The notes below the pieces were generated by a model. The model had not been told where the DNA came from. It ran no database searches and worked only from the letters and a program-made list of their open reading frames with translations. Shown one piece after another: positions 9,499 to 19,200 of a DNA stretch of 64,000 bases; within the stretch, counting starts at the first letter, position 1, and each line of letters begins with the position of its first letter. The stretch is taken from positions 1 to 64,000 of the forward strand of contig CAYYIS010000006.1 in NCBI GenBank assembly GCA_964470965.1, read 5' to 3'. The DNA comes from CAYYIS01 sp964470965. Lineage in GTDB: Bacteria > JAAXHH01 > JABIQT01. Made by a program: the position numbers and the translations under genes.

Positions 9499-10623
9499 TT
9501 AATTGAAGAGTGCCTGGATCAATAGATATGACTGTAATGGCGGCAGGATTTGAGTTAACAGGATATTCAAGCCACCGATCGGACTCCTCGGGATGAAAAG
9601 AATGTCTCCATTGCGAAGATAAACATCCTCTTCCCGGTGGCCTCTTTTGGCTACGTTCCAGACAGGTACGTCGATAAGCTCCGGATTTCCAAGACCGCCG
9701 CGAACCAGTTTTACACTGTTGCGACGAGCGATATTGGTGAATCCTCCGGATCGAGCGACCGCTTCTGCTGCTGTTAATCCGAGACCGATAGGAACAACCC
9801 CTTGGGCCACGACCTCTCCCAGGACAAAAACCCGGTTATTTTCCAAGGACGGGACGAAAATTAAATCACCATCAACAATCTCCAAATTGGCGTCGTGATC
9901 AACCCCGAAAAGATAGGCATTTAAGTTAACACGGTACCGTTCGCCTGTTCTCCTCGTAACGATGATATTAGACAAGTCCGCCACAGGACTTGGACTCGAA
10001 ATCGTATTTTCTACAGCCTGTCCATTTGTCATCACATCGGCTGTCAGGAGATCTACCAGCCGGGTCGGTCCTTGTAAAGGTACTTGGATGGCCCTACCGC
10101 CGGCGCCGCCGCCGCCGCCGCCGCCGCCTAATTCTCCAAAAATGGTAGCTCGCTGGCTGTTGTGTGCGGTCACAGTGACCTGAACGAAAGGATCCTTGAC
10201 GAACACCTGAGCTCTGCGAGCGATCTCTTCACGAAGTTCACTGACTTTGAGACCTGCCGCGGCCATTTCCCCAAGCAGAGACAGATAGATCCTGCCATCA
10301 TCCCGAACTGTAACTTCCTCCAAATCCGTATCTACCGAAAATTTCCTGGCAAATATTGAAACCTCTAGCTCGTCATCCGCACCAATAGTGTATTCGTGCC
10401 TGCTGATTGTGTGGAGAGTGTCCGCGTCTTGCAACCTGGTCACGGCCACCTCTGTGGGATCCATTGCCATGGGGATCGCCATCTGGCCACTGGCCAGGTC
10501 TTCAGGCAGTCCGGTCTCGGCGCGTTGGCTGCTGAGCGAAGTGCCGCAGCCTGTTGAAAACAGAAGAATGAAAAACACTTTGACCAGAATAGAAAATTTC
10601 GTATACGGCGTGAAATCTCTCAT
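9499..10623 (-). CDS. Polysaccharide export outer-membrane lipoprotein (Wza-like, Poly_export/SLBB)
   Basis: A lipoprotein of about 374 residues. The start at 10623 is chosen because a GAGG site lies 6 bases upstream and it gives a clean lipoprotein signal (ILLFSTGC, lipid-modified Cys26); the open frame upstream is not signal-like. A Poly_export domain follows (IGADDELEVSIF, then VRDDGRIYLSLLGEMAAAGL), then SLBB-type beta-grasp repeats with LVPSLE- and VPRSP-type ends. It forms the outer-membrane channel for the polysaccharide and partners the Wzz/kinase gene 51 bp downstream. An unusual run of eight glycines, encoded by a perfect GGC repeat, lies near residue 165. Family call is firm. Confidence 0.88.
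   Translation of the reverse strand: MRDFTPYTKFSILVKVFFILLFSTGCGTSLSSQRAETGLPEDLASGQMAIPMAMDPTEVAVTRLQDADTLHTISRHEYTIGADDELEVSIFARKFSVDTDLEEVTVRDDGRIYLSLLGEMAAAGLKVSELREEIARRAQVFVKDPFVQVTVTAHNSQRATIFGELGGGGGGGGAGGRAIQVPLQGPTRLVDLLTADVMTNGQAVENTISSPSPVADLSNIIVTRRTGERYRVNLNAYLFGVDHDANLEIVDGDLIFVPSLENNRVFVLGEVVAQGVVPIGLGLTAAEAVARSGGFTNIARRNSVKLVRGGLGNPELIDVPVWNVAKRGHREEDVYLRNGDILFIPRSPIGGLNILLTQILPPLQSYLLIQALFN
10105..10128 (-). repeat. (GCC)8 microsatellite coding for polyglycine
   Basis: Eight perfect GCC units on the plus strand, read as GGC codons, give a run of eight glycines inside the Wza-like lipoprotein. The unit is three bases long, so changes in copy number would lengthen or shorten the glycine linker without a frameshift. 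Confidence 0.92.
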
Positions 10624-10735
10624 GCATTTCCTCAAGGCCTGTGAAGACACTGGATTCAACAGAAGAGTCCAGATATGTTCTTTGCTGTTGAGATTTTTTT
10701 TCTGCATCTCTACTATTTGAATATTTAGTAACTTT

Positions 10736-10765
10736 CTAAATGCAATCAAACTAAATGCAATCAAA
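10736..10765. repeat. Tandem 15-bp duplication upstream of the Wza-like gene
   Basis: Two exact adjacent copies of ctaaatgcaatcaaa (10736-10750 and 10751-10765), about 110 bp upstream of the start codon at 10623. The repeats could be paired operator half-sites or the result of slippage. Confidence 0.9.
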
Positions 10766-10772
10766 CCCTGTT

Positions 10773-10810
10773 TTTGGTACTGTTGGGTATATTTGGTACT
10801 GTTGGGTATA
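10773..10810. repeat. Tandem 19-bp duplication upstream of the Wza-like gene
   Basis: Two exact adjacent copies of tttggtactgttgggtata (10773-10791 and 10792-10810), only 7 bp from the 15-bp pair at 10736-10765. The two unit sequences are unrelated, so two separate duplication events occurred in one leader. Confidence 0.9.
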
Positions 10811-11042
10811 GCTAATATCAGACCCTTTATAATCAGCCATAATAAATATCGCATCCCGGAAATTGTCAATTAGTTATAATATAGGTATCACCAGTTTTTC
10901 AACATCTTCCTCATATCTGGTATGTGACGTATGGTCAATAACACTACATGTGGTGTCTGTGGACAAATTTAGTTTAAGGTCACAGGCGGGTAAATACCTG
11001 AAATTAAAGCATGAAAGACACGACAGGACCCAAGAGAAAAGC

Positions 11043-11071
11043 TTGACAGTTTTAATGGATATCATTATATT
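11043..11071 (+). promoter_or_regulatory. Sigma70-type promoter, first of two
   Basis: A perfect -35 box TTGACA (11043-11048) and a TATATT -10 box (11066-11071) are separated by exactly 17 bases. It points right into the gene-poor stretch. The HD-GYP gene starts about 850 bp downstream, so it would have a very long leader or the transcript serves another purpose. Confidence 0.55.
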
Positions 11072-11196
11072 TTTGGTCTGGATTGTCTCTGTACGATCTA
11101 GTATGGCTGTGTCATTTCATTATGTACCCCATAAGGTTTTGCAACAGCAAACTGCCGGTTGTCACGCCTTTAGTGAATGAAACCGGAGTTGAAAGC

Positions 11197-11225
11197 TTGA
11201 CACAAGCGACTGACTGGAATATAAA
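11197..11225 (+). promoter_or_regulatory. Sigma70-type promoter, second of two
   Basis: TTGACA (11197-11202), a 17-base spacer, then TATAAA (11220-11225). The bases just before the -35 box (AAAGC) are the same as at the first promoter, so the two may derive from one duplicated element. It points in the same direction. Confidence 0.55.
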
Positions 11226-11923
11226 GTGCAAGCCGTTTGAAAATACACCGAACCCGAATTTCCTTTTTCCCTTCTTAATATCAGAAATCTCTGGTATTAG
11301 AGGCTGTGCGCCGTCAAGTAGACAAGTAGGGGACGGCAATACGTGCGAGTAAGACGGTTGTGGTAAAAACACTCTTAACCAGGGTTTTGGTAGAACAGTT
11401 CGGTGTCGGACTTGTGACCAATCGCCATTGGAAACGTATGGACGTTTTAGAAAAGTCCTTCATCAGTTTATCCGTTATGTAATCGCCACCGCTAAATACA
11501 AGCTGCGGCATATACCGAACGACGGGGTGCGGTTCAAGAGCTTCCAGAAAGGTCGTTACAAGGTACTCGTCGTCGATGAAGCACATTAATTTGCAGCCAT
11601 TCAGCCGAATCCCATCCCGCTTTTCGATGAGATTCCTCGGTTATGAACAGCGAATCACCGCGCGGCATTATTATCATAGGACTGAATCCTGAAAAGACGA
11701 GCGTAAACATTCCACATCGTCTGCCGGTAGAAGATCGCGGAGACAGGATCCTCATCCCGGAAACGATAGACCCGCGTATACGAAACCAAAATTGGCAAAT
11801 ATCGGAATTGCCCCAACATTTGAAATGTGTGTCTGCTCTTAGGGTCTACACGAAAAACGTCTGCGATAGATGTGGAAATCGTCCAGGGAGCGATTAACAC
11901 CTGGACCAGGAGGTAGCACTTTG

Positions 11924-13117
11924 GTGCGCATGAATAAAATCATCGGCCCGGCCAAGGACGTTAAAAAGAAGCACGATACGTCGTCGCCGAATGATAACAA
12001 AAAAGATTTACCCGCTTCAACGGATGCGGACACCCCTCTCAGGGCATGGGCGAAGAAAATGGCTCCGAGACGCCAGCCAAACGATGGGCTTGAATCCGAT
12101 GTAAATGAATTAATAATCCCTGAAATCGAAACGGACAATTCCTCCATTGAGCCTGATCTTACTCAGGATGATGTCAATCCGAAAGTGCCGATAGAAGATG
12201 TTTCCGAAGAAATTCAGTTAGTCTACCAAGAAGCTTGTCAGTTCATAGAACAGTTGATGTCGGACACATCATTGCTAGACGTCAGCACTTTGGCCGACCA
12301 GGCGCAACGTATAGTCTCCCAGTTGAATCAAGGGGACGGGCTGTTGCGTCTTGCCCTTCGGCCTTCCTATACCGAGTCGTTTTTAGGCGCTCATCCAGTA
12401 AATGTGGCTATTCTGGCGGCACTGGTGGGGGAGGGAAAGAAGTTCGACCAGAAACAGCAGTTGCGTATGGTCGTTGCGGCCCTCGTTCATGATATCGGGA
12501 TGACCCGGTTAGATCCGGAAATCCTCCAGAATGAACGGAGTTTGACGGCCAAAGAACAAAAGGAACTCCAACAGCACCCGAATTACGGCGCAGAGATAAT
12601 CCTCGCTAGGTTGGGAATAGGATACACGTGGCTGGCAGATGCGGTCCGGCAAGAGCATGAACGGGCGAAAGGCCAAGGCTACCCCAACAAGCTAGCGCTC
12701 GATAATATTGACCCTACGGCCCAACTGATAGGCTTGCTCGACGTGTTTGAAGCCATCATTCATCCACGGCGCCAACACGATGCTGTCGGCCCTGGCAATG
12801 CGGTTAAGCAGGTGATAGAAACCCATAGCGAGCTGTTCTCACCTCAAATGGTAAAAGCCTTTGTGGAAGCAATTTCGGTCTATCCCGTGGAAACGTATGT
12901 ACTGCTAAACACAGGACAGATCGGCCGAGTCATATCGACGCACCGAAGAAATCCATTACGCCCGGTCATCGAGGTGCAGACCGATCACAATCGCCAGAGA
13001 CTATCGAGCACGAAAGAGATCAATCTGCAGGAGCATCCTGTCCTTTCTATCGTTAAATCTCTCAATACAATTGAAGTACAAAAACTTGTCTCAAAGCCGG
13101 ATGACGGTATACTCTGA
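11924..13117 (+). CDS. HD-GYP domain protein with variant signature
   Basis: A soluble protein of about 397 residues. The first ~100 residues are charged and probably disordered; the HD-GYP domain follows. Visible metal-site residues include H157, the HD pair H189-D190 (AALVHDIGM), H218, H245 and D273. The family signature HHExxDGxGYP appears as QEHERAKGQGYP, keeping GxGYP but replacing the first His and the Asp. In the family this domain hydrolyses cyclic di-GMP; the changes make full activity uncertain. AGGAGGT at 11908-11914 is 9 bases before a GTG at 11924 and 15 before the ATG at 11930, so GTG is preferred. It may tune the adjacent polysaccharide locus. There is no sensor domain. Confidence 0.8.
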   Translation: MRMNKIIGPAKDVKKKHDTSSPNDNKKDLPASTDADTPLRAWAKKMAPRRQPNDGLESDVNELIIPEIETDNSSIEPDLTQDDVNPKVPIEDVSEEIQLVYQEACQFIEQLMSDTSLLDVSTLADQAQRIVSQLNQGDGLLRLALRPSYTESFLGAHPVNVAILAALVGEGKKFDQKQQLRMVVAALVHDIGMTRLDPEILQNERSLTAKEQKELQQHPNYGAEIILARLGIGYTWLADAVRQEHERAKGQGYPNKLALDNIDPTAQLIGLLDVFEAIIHPRRQHDAVGPGNAVKQVIETHSELFSPQMVKAFVEAISVYPVETYVLLNTGQIGRVISTHRRNPLRPVIEVQTDHNRQRLSSTKEINLQEHPVLSIVKSLNTIEVQKLVSKPDDGIL

Positions 13118-13233
13118 CCGTTGGATCCTTGAAATACCCTTGCTGGGCGCTTCGGCGTCACCTGTACAGCGAAATACGGCCGGCTCTCGATGGCGACCTC
13201 AATCCCAATAAACTAAAATTTATATCACTGTTC

Positions 13234-16200
13234 CTATCTGATGACCCCTATTTTTCCCATCTTGCGTTCCGTCTCGCCCTGGGCGTTCACCGCCTCCATT
13301 ACATAGATATAGATACCGCTGGCCACGCGGCGTCCACTGTTACTGGTCACGAGCCACCGCAACTGTGTCGGGCTGATGACCTCGAATCCATTCCCGTCCA
13401 GGGACGCCACCTGCTCACCTGCCACGTTGTAGAGATCCAGTCGGCTCAGACCAGTAGGTAACAGGTCGAAGATTATACCGGTCGTGTAGTCACCATCGTT
13501 TGTGTTGCCCGAATTGGGGCGAAACGGGTTGGGGTAGACCATCATCTGGCTTAGTAGCTGGCCGGCACCGGGATTCTGATAGAAAACACCGAACGTACCT
13601 AATTTGGTGACCGGCGCCGAGACCAGGTTGTTTTCCGTATCCACCGTGCTGTTCTCGACCGGATCCCAGACCTGTGTTTCTTCATTCCAAAAATAAAGAC
13701 GTAATCGCTCTTCCTGTCCTGTTTTTTCGATTAATCCGGCTTCAGCAATCTCTCCAGAAGTGTAATGTACGGTTACCGAAGCCGGTTCGAGGAACGGTGC
13801 TTCGGCTGGACCGAAAGTACGCGCCACCCCCGTATAGCGGGTGCCGACAAGCTCTTCACTTCTGATATCCTCCGGTTCGAGGATGTAAAATCTGGCGGGC
13901 CGAGATACCGCAGTGACGGGAAACTCCAGCGAACTGTATCCATAATCCGTAAGCTTCCAGGTGTCTTCCGCCTTCTTTGCCAGAACCTTAGAGCTGCCCG
14001 GCGGCTCGAAATCACCGGTGGTCTGCAGATACAGGACCTTCTGGGTCTGAGAAAATTCGCCGGTGGTGGCCGCCTGGAAATAAACGAAACGCTGTCCGTT
14101 ATTGCTCATCTCCGGAAACGCGTTGTTGGCATCTGCGATGCCGATCAGTGTACTGTCGGTCCCGGTACCATCAGCGCTTCGAAGCTTCACGTAAAAGTTG
14201 GTCTGTCCCACAGCGCTCGAGGGATTGGAGGAAAACGTATCCAGGTTCAAGGCATTCGCCTGGTCTTGACTGTATGCGATCTCTGTACCGTCCGCTGACC
14301 AGGAGGGGGTCCAGGACGGGAACGTATTTCCGGACGGCGTGATTTTGGTCATGTCGCTCAATTCGTTCACGGCACTGGAGCCCAGAACCGTGTCATAATC
14401 GAAACTTCCAGTGCTGAAGTTCGAACTCTCGAGCGTCTTCTGCAATATGGATTCCATATTGTCGATTACATAGATATCCGACAGCGTAGCACTGGACGAA
14501 TCCTTGTATACCACCGCCAGCTTCGCTCCGTCCGGCGACCACTTGGGCTGGAACAGTCCATCTGTCTTGGTCGTCGACACCGGCAGGTCCGTCACCTGAA
14601 CGAGATTCTTGAACGTACTTTCCGGACCATCGAGCGTGCTATACGGTTCGAACACCCATATATTGCCGTCGAGGGATGCTGCGATACGGTCTACGCCATT
14701 TGGAAACTGTGCATTCTCGAAGGAGAATGTAGTCAGCTTCCAGTCCGGATCGAGCCACCCGCCGAACTGTTGCGTGGAGTCTTCCACCGCACCACTGGGG
14801 CTGAGTTTTTTGATTGCGCCACCGTCTTTGTGAATCTGAAAGATCTGTAAGGTCAGATTTGTATCCGGTGGAATGATAACCCGTTCATACCCCACGTACA
14901 CCACGCTGTCCCCATCAGAATTCCACGTGGGCCAAGAGAAGTGAAGCGGATCGCCGTCCTCGATCGTACCGCCGCTGAAGGCCGAAGTTACCTGGACTTT
15001 GCTGGCGCCGTCTTTTGATATGGTGAACAAGTTCCAGTTTCCTGTGCCGGCCCCGGACCCATCTTCGGGTCCTTCGGCTATGTACACCATCCTGGTATCC
15101 GACGGCGACCATACCGGGAAAAGACTGAGCGTCGACTTAGTCTGAATCGAGGACAGACTCTCGATCGTATAACCGTTGGAAGCCACATCCGTGGTTTCCG
15201 CCGAGGAGCGCACCTGGAGCGTAATCGTACCGGGAGAAGGATTGACCAGGCCGGCGCTGGCACTGAAAATCAGTGTGATCACACCGTTATTTCCGATCGA
15301 CACCGAGGCCGGTACCGTCACGGTGACCTGCCGGCTGCCCGAATCCGTAACCACGGTCGGCGTGGCAACTCCGTTGATCGTGACATCCGACGCATCGATG
15401 GAGGAGGGCACGGTCGTACCGCTGGGGAATGTGAGCAGCAAGGTGCTGGTACCGCCGACCAGCGCGCCCTGAGAGCCGGTGCTGACATCGATCCGGTACC
15501 GTGCATTCTGTCCGAACGTATTCGGCGTAGGAATGACGGTAGCGGCGGATACCGTCGTAGCGGCCGCCGTAATGGTATATTGTTTCGAGGGCACATTGGT
15601 GGCCTCCACGCTGGTGCGAACGTCGAGCCGGTGCGTGCCCGCCAGCAATGGATTCCGGATCAATGCATCCGCGCTGATGTTAACCTGGACCGTATCGGTC
15701 GCGGCAATATCGGTAGTTCCGCTCGGGACGGTGATGGTAATGGTGCGCAGGAGCGCGTTACACTCCGGTGAAGCGGTCACCGTCGTTCCGTTGACGGTTA
15801 TCAGACTCGGCACAATGGATGTAGGCACCGTGGTATAGGCCGGGAACGTCAGTGTAATCTTACTGGTACCGGCCGTCAATGCGCCCTGTCCGCCCAGCTT
15901 GAATTTTACGTTGTACGCCCCGATCGTGTTCACCCCCTGCGGACTCGGACCGCCTCCCGGCGAGGCACCGCCGGCTACCGGACCCACGAAGGCGGAATCG
16001 ACCTGGGTCGAAGCACTCGTAATCTGGTACGTATTGGATGTGACGTCCGCCTGTTCCACGGAGGTGCGAACAGTCAGCGTGTAAAGACCGGCCGTGGGAC
16101 TGGTGAGAACATTGGAACCGGATCCGATGACCACGCTCACCGCATCATTGTTCCCGATCGAAACACTTGCCGGTACCGTGACGGTTACGATCCTGCTTGC

Positions 16201-19200
16201 CGGCGTGGTCACGACGGCGGAAGTATTGACTCCGTTTACGGTGACATTGGAAGTGGCAATAGAAGAGGGTACCGTGGTGCCTACCGGAAAGGTTGCGGTG
16301 ACGGTGCTGACCCCGGGCTGCAGGGCTCCCAAACCGCCAGTCGTAAAAGACACGAGATACTGCGCCGTGCTGCTCTGCTGACCGGGAGAGGGCACAGCCA
16401 TTGCAGGCGAAGTGCTGGTCGATGACGCATTGATCACATAGCTGCCGGACGTCTGCGCACCGGTCTCGGTGCTGGTGTGTACCGTGAGGGTGTAAGAAGC
16501 GATCGTAGACGGATTGAACACACCCGCCCCGGTGTTCACGACCACCACCACGGAGGTGCTGTTGTTGATGGTGATACTGCCCGGAACCGTAATCGTAACC
16601 GCCTGCCCCGATACGGTGACAACGCTGGCCGCAACACCGTTGACGGAAACCGTCGATGCAGTGATCGATGCGGGCACCGTGGTCCCGGACGGAAACGTGA
16701 CCGTAATCGTGCTGACACCGGACAGGAGCCGCCCGGAGCTTCCTACTGTAAAAGAGATCGTATAGGCCCCTATCGTCTCGACCACATCGGGCGTTACGGA
16801 CACCGTCGGGGCAGCGGCATTCGTCGTCGCGGCAGTAATCGTATATCCGTTCGAGGCGATGTTGGTGGCCTCGACACTGGTCCGCACCTGGACCGTGAAT
16901 GTACCGGTGGACGGGTTGGTCAATCCGACAGCGCTCAGAAACACAACGGAAACGGCGCTGCTGGCGCTGACGTTCACCGGTGTTGTGAACGTCACGGTCC
17001 GCAGCGTCTGATCGACCGTGACGGATGCACTCACGGCAGTCGTGTTGACCGTAATGTCGGCCGGCGTGATGGAGGCGGGCAAGATCGTATTATTTGGAAA
17101 GGTGATCGTGACCGTGCCGGACCCCGCGGTCAGAGGACCGTCGGCCCCTGTATTGAAGGCTATGGTGTACTGCGCCGTCACGTTGGCGTTTGCCGGGTCC
17201 GGTGTAACCGTCGCCGCGGTGACGGTCGTCGTCGCGGCGGTGACCGCATACCCGTTCGAAGTCACGTTCGTGCCCTCCACGCTCGTCTTCACCTCAAGCG
17301 TATTGGTGCCGGCCGATCCCGGATTTTTTACGATGCCGGAGGGTATTACTACCGTTACCAGGTCACTGTTGCCGATCGTCACGGACGCGGGAACCGTCAG
17401 AAACACGGTGCGGGTCGCGGCGTCACCGGCGGCGGTAGCTCCGACGCCATTGACCGTGGCGCCGGAGATGGCCTGCGTGTTGACGGTCGTACTGCTGTTG
17501 AATGTGACCGTAATGGAACTCGTCCCGGGCTGAAGGGCGCCCGAGGCTCCTGTGTTGAATTGGATCGTATAAGCTGCCGTCACGCCTGTTGTCGCCGGAT
17601 TCGGGGTGACGGAGGCTGCCGTAACCGAAGTGGCGGAGGCTGCGATGGTGTAGGGATTGGAGGCCACAGCCGAAGGCTCCGCCGACGTCTGCACCTGGAG
17701 CGCGTACTGACCCAGGATCTGAGGATTCTGTACCTGCGCTTGCTCCGATATGACGATCGTGACAGAATCGCTGTTGGAAATCGTGACCGCCACGGGGACC
17801 GTGATGGTGATCTGCTGACCGCTCACCGAGACCGCCGATGCCGCCGAACCGTTGATCGTGACTTTACTCGGGGCGATCGAAGCGGGCACGGTCGTTCCCG
17901 TAGGCATGGTCAGTGTGATGGTGCTGGCGCCCGCCGCCAGGGAGCCCGAGGCTCCCACGCGAAAACCGATGACGTATTGCGCCGCCGTGTTCACTCCGTT
18001 GGCCGTGGGGGTCACATTGGCCGCAGTCACCGTGGTTGCAGAAGGGCCGATCGTATAGGCCAGTGAGTTCACTTTGGTCACTTCAGCGCTGGTATGAACC
18101 TGCAGCGTGTAGCCGCCGGCGCTGGTCGGGTTCCGCAACCCTGCGTCGGATGCGATAACGACCGTCACGGCACCGTCGTTGGCCACGTTTACGGGCGTGG
18201 TGATCGTCACGGTGCGCCCGGTTGGCGACACAACCGGCGAAGCGACTACGGTGGTACTGTTGACGGTGATGTCCGATGCCGCAATACTGAACGGTACGGA
18301 AGTATTATCGGGGAATTTCAGTGTGATGGTACCGGAGCCGGAGGATAAGGCGCCGGATGACCCTACGTTGAACTGTACCGTGTAGGCGGCTACGGCGGCT
18401 ACATCCGATGGCGTGACCGTGACAGTCGCCGGAGACACGGTCGTGGTGGCGGAACCAATCGGGTAACTGAGAGACGTGACTGCGGCGGACTCCACACTGG
18501 TCTTCGCCGTCACCGTATAATCGCCTGCGGTGGAAGGATTCGTAATGACAGCGGTAGCGGAGCCTATCACAACCGTCACATCACCGCTGTTTCCGATGTT
18601 CACGCCCGGAGGTACGGTGATCGTAAGATTCTGGCCTGACGGCCCAACGGCCTGAGGCTCCACACCATTCACCGTGACGTTGCCCGAAACAATCGTACCC
18701 AGCGTGGTGCTATCGTTAAACGTGATGGTGATGGTGCCCGCCCCTGCCTCTAATGCGCCTTGCGCACCCGTATTAAACGCAATCGTATAGGAGGCCAGCT
18801 GGGACACCGTTCCCAGACTGGGGGTCACGCTGGCGGCACTCACCGAGGTGGTCATCGGAGTGATCGTATAGGACGGTGATGTCTGCGCGGTCGGCTGAAC
18901 ATTGGTCCCGACCGTCAGTTCATAGGATCCGGCCGTAGGCGGGTTCCTGAGCCCCGCAGCATTCGTGAAAGCAAGGGACACCTCCCCGTTGCCCGCTACC
19001 GCCACTGGTGTGGTGACCGTCACCTGCTTCGATACAACGTCTGTAAACGGTGCGACTGTCGCGGCTACTTCGTTCACACGGACATCGGCCGCCGCCATAA
19101 GTGCCGGTACGCCGGTGAGGTCATCGAAATCGACCGTAATCTGGTCGCCGATGGAAAGGGCACTGCCGCTCCCGACTTTAAACACGATCACATAGCCCGC

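Larger units (their letters stand above)
10624..11923. other. Gene-poor 1.3-kb region between the Wza-like gene and the HD-GYP gene
   Basis: No gene is supported here. The left part (10624-10860) is the leader of the Wza-like gene and contains two exact tandem duplications. The middle contains two strong sigma70-type promoters pointing right. The right part (about 11314-11900, minus strand) has three short open frames that read partly like protein (GGDYITDK, DDEYLVTTFLEAL) but are broken by stops and frame changes. This could be a decayed gene that I cannot identify. No convincing RNA family was recognised. Confidence 0.5.

Noticed and set aside
11314..11900. Minus-strand frames that suggested a decayed glycosyltransferase
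   Set aside because: Protein-like pieces exist, but no motif is definite; kept only as a remark on the gene-poor region.
13234..13560. Type IX secretion sorting domain at the C-terminus of the giant protein
   Set aside because: The tail (YPNPF, SGIYIY) is FlgD-like and superficially similar, but no Por/Gld genes are present and PorV-like proteins are not proof of the system.
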